Source of the DNA: Actinomadura xylanilytica
GTDB taxonomy: Bacteria > Actinomycetota > Actinomycetes > Streptosporangiales > Streptosporangiaceae
DNA: 64,000 nucleotides
Assembly: GCF_030283145.1 (NCBI RefSeq)
Contig: NZ_JASNWE010000001.1
Coordinates: 2,216,276-2,280,275 of the forward strand
Direction of reading: 5' to 3'
Each line of letters opens with the position of its first letter. The stretch's first letter is position 1. Of the stretch, positions 59,007 through 64,000 are shown in pieces. The translations under genes were made by a program, and so were the position numbers. The notes beneath the pieces were generated by a model. The model was not told the DNA's origin. It did no database searches and saw only the letters and a list, made by a program, of their open reading frames with translations.

Positions 59007-59609
59007 TCATCCGGTTGTACGGAGCTTGTCGACAGCCCCCTTCACCAAGGTGACACAGTTCTGTGCGTTGATCATTCCAAGTGGAGACTTCGTCTCTCCC
59101 TGACTCGCGACCCCACGCGTGCAGGAGATAGCCAAGATTATATTACGGTCAATGACACGAAGCCCAACAGATGAGCCGGGCTCGATTGCGCCTATCATCA
59201 AGGAACTTCCTGTCAGGTAGGCACCGTCACCAATACCTGGAGAGTTTTGACAGGAAGGCCCGACATTATCGCACGAGGAGGGTTTGTCGCGTTCAAATGC
59301 CTTCTTAGCCGCAGAGACACCGCCATTCTTCTTGGCGTAGATTCTCCCCGCGAGATCGACAGAATTCCCACCTGACGAGGCAAGACTCCAGGAGCACGCT
59401 GATTGCTCATCCCCAGGTCGAACATCGGGTGGCGTTGATGCCTCTGGGCGGATTTGAGGGCCAGTGAACTGCTGAACAGCATTTAGATTGATCAACGAAC
59501 ACGCAGATCCAATATGGGTATACGCGGTAGCGCCATCACCCGCCGCCATGGAACACGCCGACAGAATCAGTGTGACCGCAAATATTCCCAGCCACGCGAG
59601 GGCCTTCAC
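59007..59609 (-). CDS. Small lipoprotein, DUF3558-like
   Basis: A 200-residue protein with lipobox LILSAC (Cys19) after a hydrophobic signal (MKALAWLGIFAVTLILSA). The mature part has GSACSLINLNAVQQFTG, SACSWSLASS, PGIGDGAYLTG and NIILAISCTRG, the order and spacing of DUF3558-type surface lipoproteins. It resembles, more distantly, the outside domains of the receptor kinases in this region. The ATG overlaps the stop of the upstream ESX-type gene (ATGA), so it is the last gene of the minus-strand secretion cluster. Confidence 0.8.
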   Translation of the reverse strand: MKALAWLGIFAVTLILSACSMAAGDGATAYTHIGSACSLINLNAVQQFTGPQIRPEASTPPDVRPGDEQSACSWSLASSGGNSVDLAGRIYAKKNGGVSAAKKAFERDKPSSCDNVGPSCQNSPGIGDGAYLTGSSLMIGAIEPGSSVGLRVIDRNIILAISCTRGVASQGETKSPLGMINAQNCVTLVKGAVDKLRTTG

Positions 59610-60295
59610 GCGGGCTTCCAGATGTTTAGATCGGCCATGGCGGGAACTGGCCCTGGAACCGGCTTTATCGCATTGATATTCTTCACAACTTCCCCCAAAG
59701 CCGAATTATATCCCGCAGTGATATCTACAGCTCCATCAATGAGATCATTAACGTGACCGGCGAAGCTCGACAGCAAATCCGTAAAATGGTTCATGATAAG
59801 CGCTAGTGACGCTCCATCAGTTGGGCCGGCGGCAGCTACGGCCAGAACAGCCTTCCAGTCACCAAGTAGACCTCCCCCGAGATTGAGGATATCTTGCGCA
59901 CAATTTGTAATGAACCGAGTCGCTGTCTTATAGGCAGCAATTACCGCCAGGTACATTTGATTTGTCGCGGTAATCGCACCTTGAAACGCAGCGACGTTCG
60001 AACTCACAGCAAGTTTCGCGTCGCCAGCAAAGGTACTAAATGATGCCGAGGCACCTCCCGACCATTGAGCGAGAACTTGACTGTGAGCCCTGGAAATGTT
60101 CTCGTACGATTCATTCATGACTCGTACGGCTTCTCCCCAACTATCTACCGCGCGTTGGACATTATTGGGGTGTCCTATCATGTCGCGGACCAAATCCAAC
60201 GCATCTAGTGCATCATTATGCAACGTCAGGCGAGCGGCCTTTCGAACTATTGATGCGTTTTTTTCGGGAAATGGGACAGGTGCCTCAAGGGTCAT
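59606..60295 (-). CDS. WXG100-like ESX-associated protein
   Basis: A 229-residue, mostly helical protein. Residues about 45-120 resemble a WXG100 helical hairpin with the turn QWSGGASASF (Trp78-Ser-Gly80). A second helical region (about 140-215) is Ala/Gly/Leu-rich and could be amphipathic or pore-like. No signal peptide, as expected for a type VII substrate. It overlaps both neighbours by ATGA, including the EspC-like gene upstream, with which it may be co-exported as a heterodimer. Confidence 0.75.
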   Translation of the reverse strand: MTLEAPVPFPEKNASIVRKAARLTLHNDALDALDLVRDMIGHPNNVQRAVDSWGEAVRVMNESYENISRAHSQVLAQWSGGASASFSTFAGDAKLAVSSNVAAFQGAITATNQMYLAVIAAYKTATRFITNCAQDILNLGGGLLGDWKAVLAVAAAGPTDGASLALIMNHFTDLLSSFAGHVNDLIDGAVDITAGYNSALGEVVKNINAIKPVPGPVPAMADLNIWKPA

Positions 60296-60606
60296 TGCAT
60301 AGCCTTCTTCAGTTCGTTGATTGCACGATGGTCGGCTCGTCCATAGCTAGCCGCTACAGCCTCGAGAGCGAGCGCCATCATATTTATGTGACCAACCCCG
60401 TCACTTATTCGCTGCCAAACTTGATCGACGCCAGCATTATACTTGGCTACAATATTGGCCTTTTCTCCAATTATGCCGAGGTCATCACTGGCCAGCTTTG
60501 CATTACCGAGACCACTACCTATAACTACCCATTTCTCTCCAGCCTCAGCAATATAGCCGGCGGCAGTACGCAACGCCGATTTATGTACACTATATTGATC
60601 GCCCAT
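60292..60606 (-). CDS. EspC-like type VII secretion substrate
   Basis: A 104-residue all-helical protein without a signal peptide. The size and pattern (SALRTAAGYIAEAGEKW, a central Gly-rich turn, then a long C-terminal helix LALEAVAASYGRADHRA) fit the EspC/WXG100 superfamily. YGRAD (Tyr88 to Asp92) matches the YxxxD/E export signal of ESX substrates. Its stop overlaps the next gene (ATGA), so stoichiometric production with the WXG100-like partner is likely. Confidence 0.8.
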   Translation of the reverse strand: MGDQYSVHKSALRTAAGYIAEAGEKWVVIGSGLGNAKLASDDLGIIGEKANIVAKYNAGVDQVWQRISDGVGHINMMALALEAVAASYGRADHRAINELKKAMQ

Positions 60607-60633
60607 TAAAATCTCCTAGCGTTTCGTATTTCA

Positions 60634-60957
60634 CTAGAAACGGTCTACTATTTTCTGGGCATCTTTCTTTAGAGTGTCTCTCACGGAGTCTTCTGCATCA
60701 TTTATACTTGACATCAAGCGATTAGCCAGATGGCCGATCGAGCAACTTCTCATCTTTTTTTCATCTAGGTGAATTTCCCGAACACTGCCGAACCTGTCAA
60801 CTTTGATCTCGCCATATTCGCCTTGAATCTGGAAAGTAGAATAAGATTCTGATTCAGGAGATGTACGCGACCGAATTTCGCTCGTCTCCGCCTCCAGAGC
60901 GTCAACGAAATGCTTCAGCGAGCGCAACGAATCTTCAATTTCGTCACTTGGTGCCAT
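60634..60957 (-). CDS. YbaB/EbfC-like small protein in the ESX cluster
   Basis: From the ATG at 60957 the protein has 107 residues; longer starts upstream run into the neighbouring gene. A helix (DEIEDSLRSLKHFVDALEAE), beta strands (STFQIQGEYGEIKVDRFGSV) and C-terminal helices reproduce the YbaB fold. Compact YbaB-like proteins are frequent companions of actinobacterial WXG100 genes, with no settled role. It lies 11 bp after the second YbaB-like gene. Confidence 0.7.
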   Translation of the reverse strand: MAPSDEIEDSLRSLKHFVDALEAETSEIRSRTSPESESYSTFQIQGEYGEIKVDRFGSVREIHLDEKKMRSCSIGHLANRLMSSINDAEDSVRDTLKKDAQKIVDRF

Positions 60958-60968
60958 TTCATCAATCC

Positions 60969-61601
60969 TTATTGTCCATATTCCTTGTCGACGACTACTC
61001 CTTGATATATGCGAGCCAACCACTGCTCAGTTGCTGCCGCCTTAGCCGTTGAGATCGCTGCCATGACTGCACTCTCGACGGCTCGACTCGAAGAGCGACC
61101 CATGTCGTCGTCTATATGCAGATTGATCAATCGACCATTTCCATTGACCATGGCCACGACTTTGTTATCGTCACTATATCCCGAGAAGCTTATTGCCAAA
61201 TTCTCCTTCAGGATCGATTCAAGTCGCCTGCTTTGCATGTCGGCATTGATCGATATCTCGTCTTTCTCGGAACTTTCTCGGAGAAAATTTGAGTCTTGAC
61301 GCCTTCCTTCGGAGATTCCCTCGAGCTCCTCTCGGCTGGAACGCTCAGACTGAACAGTCGCCGAGAAGACGGATCGTGACGATGACTGTGGCTTGTCTAG
61401 GTTCTTTAGCTTTTCTAGAATCGCAGACAGCTCTGGATCACTAGGTTCGTGGCCAGCAGAGCTAGGCGCCACTTCCTTGCCTCTGATTTTAGCTGCTTCC
61501 AAACGAGCCGATACCTCACTCTGTGTAAGCGGGGCCTTAGAGACATTGACATTCAATGCTCGTTTTATATTACTCTTCTCGTCTACCACTTGACTCTCCA
61601 T
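60969..61601 (-). CDS. YbaB/EbfC-like protein with long N-terminal extension
   Basis: A 210-residue protein from the ATG at 61601; an in-frame TTG at 61622 is an alternative. Residues about 1-115 are charged, Ser/Glu-rich and probably disordered. The C-terminal part (about 120-205) is YbaB-like: LESILKENLAISFSGYSDDN, strands VVAMVNGNGRLINLHID and a helix of AVESAVMAAISTAKAA. Codon usage is strikingly A+T-tolerant: 61561-61620 holds only 23 G or C in 60. No ribosome binding site is clear. Confidence 0.7.
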   Translation of the reverse strand: MESQVVDEKSNIKRALNVNVSKAPLTQSEVSARLEAAKIRGKEVAPSSAGHEPSDPELSAILEKLKNLDKPQSSSRSVFSATVQSERSSREELEGISEGRRQDSNFLRESSEKDEISINADMQSRRLESILKENLAISFSGYSDDNKVVAMVNGNGRLINLHIDDDMGRSSSRAVESAVMAAISTAKAAATEQWLARIYQGVVVDKEYGQ

Positions 61602-61707
61602 AGAATACAAGATATGTCGCAACCGTCGAATCAGAATTATTCAATGACTTTTGCATCCTGTCGTAGATATCATCAAATTCCATGGCCAGCACCGTCTCTC
61701 GCCAGAT

Positions 61708-62859
61708 TCATCCCCTAGCCTTCATTCGTCGAAGTCCATAGAAGCCGAGGCCCACCACAATGGCTGTCAGCATAATTATCCCTGACCAGATCCACGACGA
61801 CGATTTCTCGAGTCCGGTTGTCCGTGATTTTTCACTCGATGTACTTGGAGACCGGCTGGGCGAGGCCAGTCCTCCAGGGGACAATCGCTCGAGGCGGTCG
61901 TATACAGGGTTTGGGGCGTCAGCGGGAACGTCGGCGGTTAGCGCCAGGTAGGGAATGAGAGCACCGTAACCCGCACGTTCATCCCAGCCCTCCGGGCCGA
62001 CATCCTTAGCCGTGGCAATGAGGCGTTGGACCACTTGACGGGCCGGCATCCTGGGGAAGCGGGATCGCATCAGCGCTATCACCCCCGACGTTAGCGCCGT
62101 CGCTTGGCTAGTCCCGTTGTTCTTCCAGCTGAATGTTCCGTCTTTGCCAATGGAGCCAACCGACACACCCGGCGCGGCGAGCATGACATTATCTCCGGGA
62201 GTCGTCTTCGACCAGATCTTGAGGTTCGAGTCGACTGCTCCGGCTCCTAGAACACCCGGACAGTTCGCTGGAGCGTTGATGGAGGTCGTAAGGTTCCCGT
62301 CGTTGCCGGCAGCCGCGACGATCACCACGTCGTGTTGAAGTGCATATGTGACTGACCGTTGTATCGCAATGGGGCATCGCGCCGCAGGCGTGCTCGAAGA
62401 TATGCTGATCACCTTGGCGCCGTGGTCAACGGCATAGCGAATGGTATCCGCGTAATTGAACTTGGGTTCGCTGATCGGGAGTATCCGACTATCGGGGGCG
62501 ACTCCCATCATGCCAGTGCCACGGCCCTGACCTGCAATGAGAGCCGCCATCGCCGTTCCGTGACCACCGTGTTCCTTATCATGGTCTCGGCGGCCATCCC
62601 CATTTTGGGTTCCGCCGTACTCATAACCGTGGAGTACAGCACCCTCGAGATCGGGGAGAGATGCCTCAACACCCGTGTCGATCACGGCAACGACAATTCC
62701 ACGTCCTCGGGTGAGCGGCCATACTTTCTCTTCAATCTCCCATGCGTCGAACCACCACTCCTCCGAGCGAGGTTGCGGGGTTGCGAGTGCAGGGTCCGAG
62801 TGGAGTACGAGAAGAGCCGAGCACGAGATCAGCGCGATCAACCTTCGCCCAAGTACCAT
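61708..62859 (-). CDS. mycP: Mycosin, subtilisin-like membrane-anchored protease of type VII secretion
   Basis: A 383-residue protein. The signal peptide is about 1-26 (LIALISCSALLVLHSDPALA). The S8 catalytic triad is intact: Asp61 in AVIDTGVE, His100 in GGHGTAMA and Ser251 in NGTSQAT, with oxyanion Asn186 in AAAGNDG. A Ser/Pro-rich linker precedes a C-terminal TM helix (about 355-378) and a basic tail. This is the standard MycP layout, a protease on the outer face of the ESX membrane complex. It is strong evidence that the neighbouring genes belong to an ESX locus. Confidence 0.93.
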   Translation of the reverse strand: MVLGRRLIALISCSALLVLHSDPALATPQPRSEEWWFDAWEIEEKVWPLTRGRGIVVAVIDTGVEASLPDLEGAVLHGYEYGGTQNGDGRRDHDKEHGGHGTAMAALIAGQGRGTGMMGVAPDSRILPISEPKFNYADTIRYAVDHGAKVISISSSTPAARCPIAIQRSVTYALQHDVVIVAAAGNDGNLTTSINAPANCPGVLGAGAVDSNLKIWSKTTPGDNVMLAAPGVSVGSIGKDGTFSWKNNGTSQATALTSGVIALMRSRFPRMPARQVVQRLIATAKDVGPEGWDERAGYGALIPYLALTADVPADAPNPVYDRLERLSPGGLASPSRSPSTSSEKSRTTGLEKSSSWIWSGIIMLTAIVVGLGFYGLRRMKARG

Positions 62860-62906
62860 GCGTTTCCCCGCTCCTCGCTCATCACCCTCGCCATCCGCGA
62901 ACCGGG

Positions 62907-64000
62907 TCAGCCCATGTCCCCAAGAACCCGAGGTGCGATGTCTCGCTCATCACTCCACAGATCCTCATCATCTACTAGCCAGTCCTTGCGTTCCCGCTCT
63001 TCACTGAACCCGGCTGCTGGTTTCCTGCCTCCTGGCATACCGCCTCCCAAGGTGCGATCCTGTCTGGCAATCCGCCCACCCCTCTCCTCACTTTCGGTCG
63101 GCCTGGCCCCGCTGCCTATAACCCCCCCAGTGGACAGGCCCGGGCGTGCCGCCCGGGCACCGTACCCTGGTCCACTTCCAGAACCGCCGGGTCCAACCGC
63201 TGGCGAACCACCCAACACTCCGCCCGCTCTTAGCGAGCTGGTGCCGCCGGAGTTTTTCACCATTCCCATCCCTGGGTTTACTACGGCTGGCGGCGCCGGC
63301 CGGATCTCACCTGTGAGCGGCGGGTAGCCGCCAAGGCGTTCTAGGCCGAGGACTGGAGGTATGAGGCTAAGCCCAGGCGGGAGGCCCCCTATCCCGGGAC
63401 CGCCACCACCTCCAATTCCTGGAAGAGCTGGGCCTGAAATCCCTGGAACTGGGCCGGGGAGGCCATGAGGCGCCGACTCCATTCCTTCGAGATTTGTTGG
63501 ATCACTCATTCCGGCGATGCCCTGTGGGGACGAGGCAACACTGCCAGGACCACTTGCCTGGTCCGCATATGCTGTGGGCTGAATGCCGGCGAGCGCGCCG
63601 CCATTTCCATATCCGCCCCCGAGGTGGCTCGGTGTTGAAATGTGACCAATACCCCCGATGGCTGAGCCGCCTCCACCTGCACCTCCACGTCCGGCTGGGT
63701 CGCTCTCAGACGCTCCTCCACCGAACCGCTCTTCCCCACGGCCCGGTTCGGGCAACTCGATGGTGAGTGATGTGGGAATCTGATCGAAAGCGGAGGCTAG
63801 CCCGGAATTGGTCTTGGCTAGGTGCTCCTGGGCCAGCTTGTCATCAGCCGTCCTGGTGGCCTGGGCCTGGACCGGGTCCGTGGATGGAAGCACGCCAAGG
63901 GGAGTGCTCCTGGTCGGCAGATTCGCCTGCGAGATCTTCACCGTCGAATAGGCGCTGGACATGGCCTTGCCGAACTGCCCGCTCGTTTCCGCCAGGGTTC
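62907..64000 (-). CDS. Gly/Pro-rich PPE/WXG100-like ESX protein, N-terminus beyond the window
   Basis: The frame is open to the right edge, so the N-terminus is missing; the ATG at 63962 lies inside a helical region (TLAETSGQFGKAMSSAYSTV) and is not a convincing start. The visible 364 residues have a helical start, then a long Gly/Pro-rich disordered region, and an acidic end with WLVDDEDLWSDERD, a tail common in large actinobacterial WXG100/PPE-like proteins. No enzymatic motif. It is encoded 47 bp upstream of the mycosin gene on the same strand, as expected for a secreted ESX component. Confidence 0.75.
   Translation of the reverse strand, partial: TLAETSGQFGKAMSSAYSTVKISQANLPTRSTPLGVLPSTDPVQAQATRTADDKLAQEHLAKTNSGLASAFDQIPTSLTIELPEPGRGEERFGGGASESDPAGRGGAGGGGSAIGGIGHISTPSHLGGGYGNGGALAGIQPTAYADQASGPGSVASSPQGIAGMSDPTNLEGMESAPHGLPGPVPGISGPALPGIGGGGGPGIGGLPPGLSLIPPVLGLERLGGYPPLTGEIRPAPPAVVNPGMGMVKNSGGTSSLRAGGVLGGSPAVGPGGSGSGPGYGARAARPGLSTGGVIGSGARPTESEERGGRIARQDRTLGGGMPGGRKPAAGFSEERERKDWLVDDEDLWSDERDIAPRVLGDMG

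Noticed and set aside
58186..64000. Complete type VII secretion system
   Set aside because: Only substrates, accessory proteins and mycosin are present. No FtsK/SpoIIIE-type EccC, EccB, EccD or EccE is encoded within the window.
1..64000. tRNA, rRNA and insertion sequences
   Set aside because: All intergenic gaps were read for cloverleaf-like stems and for transposase fragments and terminal inverted repeats. None was convincing.

Overview
The window looks like chromosomal DNA of a high-G+C actinomycete. Most genes have G or C at almost every third codon position, GTG starts are frequent, and the gene families are typical of Streptosporangiales such as Actinomadura: a nitrate/sulfite-sensing kinase, an ECF42 sigma factor, XRE/DUF5753 with DUF397 pairs, PASTA-less Ser/Thr kinases and type VII (ESX) secretion parts. 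The genus is an inference. I see no rRNA, tRNA, CRISPR array or insertion sequence.

1-13.6 kb: an FtsX-type permease cut by the left edge; a nitrate-sensor histidine kinase beside a cytochrome P450, like a conservon reduced to its two ends; a beta-helix protein fused to two CbxX/EccA-type AAA+ domains; an S33 peptidase, a Cys-dependent phosphatase, a RibD/DHFR-fold reductase and a methyltransferase. 13.7-24.2 kb: a very large wall-polymer glycosyltransferase with a coiled-coil partner; an XRE/DUF5753 regulator; a DGPF/ECF42 pair with a recognisable promoter; and a TetR/FAD-monooxygenase/DHA2-exporter drug module with a striking mirrored operator.

24.2-41.3 kb: a five-gene translationally coupled operon (DeoR regulator, amino-acid-type permease, FGGY kinase, GlpA-like dehydrogenase, FAD oxidoreductase); a threonine-dehydratase-like enzyme; a purine deaminase homologue; a helical-repeat protein; a penicillin-binding-type serine hydrolase; a short-chain dehydrogenase remnant; a group 2 sigma factor; a flavoprotein; and pyruvate carboxylase.

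41.4-64 kb is the most unusual part. Two paralogous receptor Ser/Thr kinases bracket a three-module AAA+ ATPase, an EspI-like MinD-type ATPase, a split DUF6177-like protein, a truncated pseudokinase with one membrane helix, a PQQ-propeller lipoprotein and a WhiJ-like regulatory trio. Five proteins here (both kinases, the propeller lipoprotein, a bitopic membrane protein and a small lipoprotein) appear to share one extracytoplasmic domain. In three of them it ends in a CxxC motif. From about 58.2 kb base composition falls sharply, and a minus-strand cluster of ESX substrates, two YbaB-like proteins, a mycosin protease and a Gly/Pro-rich PPE-like protein runs off the right edge. I infer an ESX-linked cell-surface sensing and secretion locus whose core membrane parts (EccB/C/D/E) lie outside the window.
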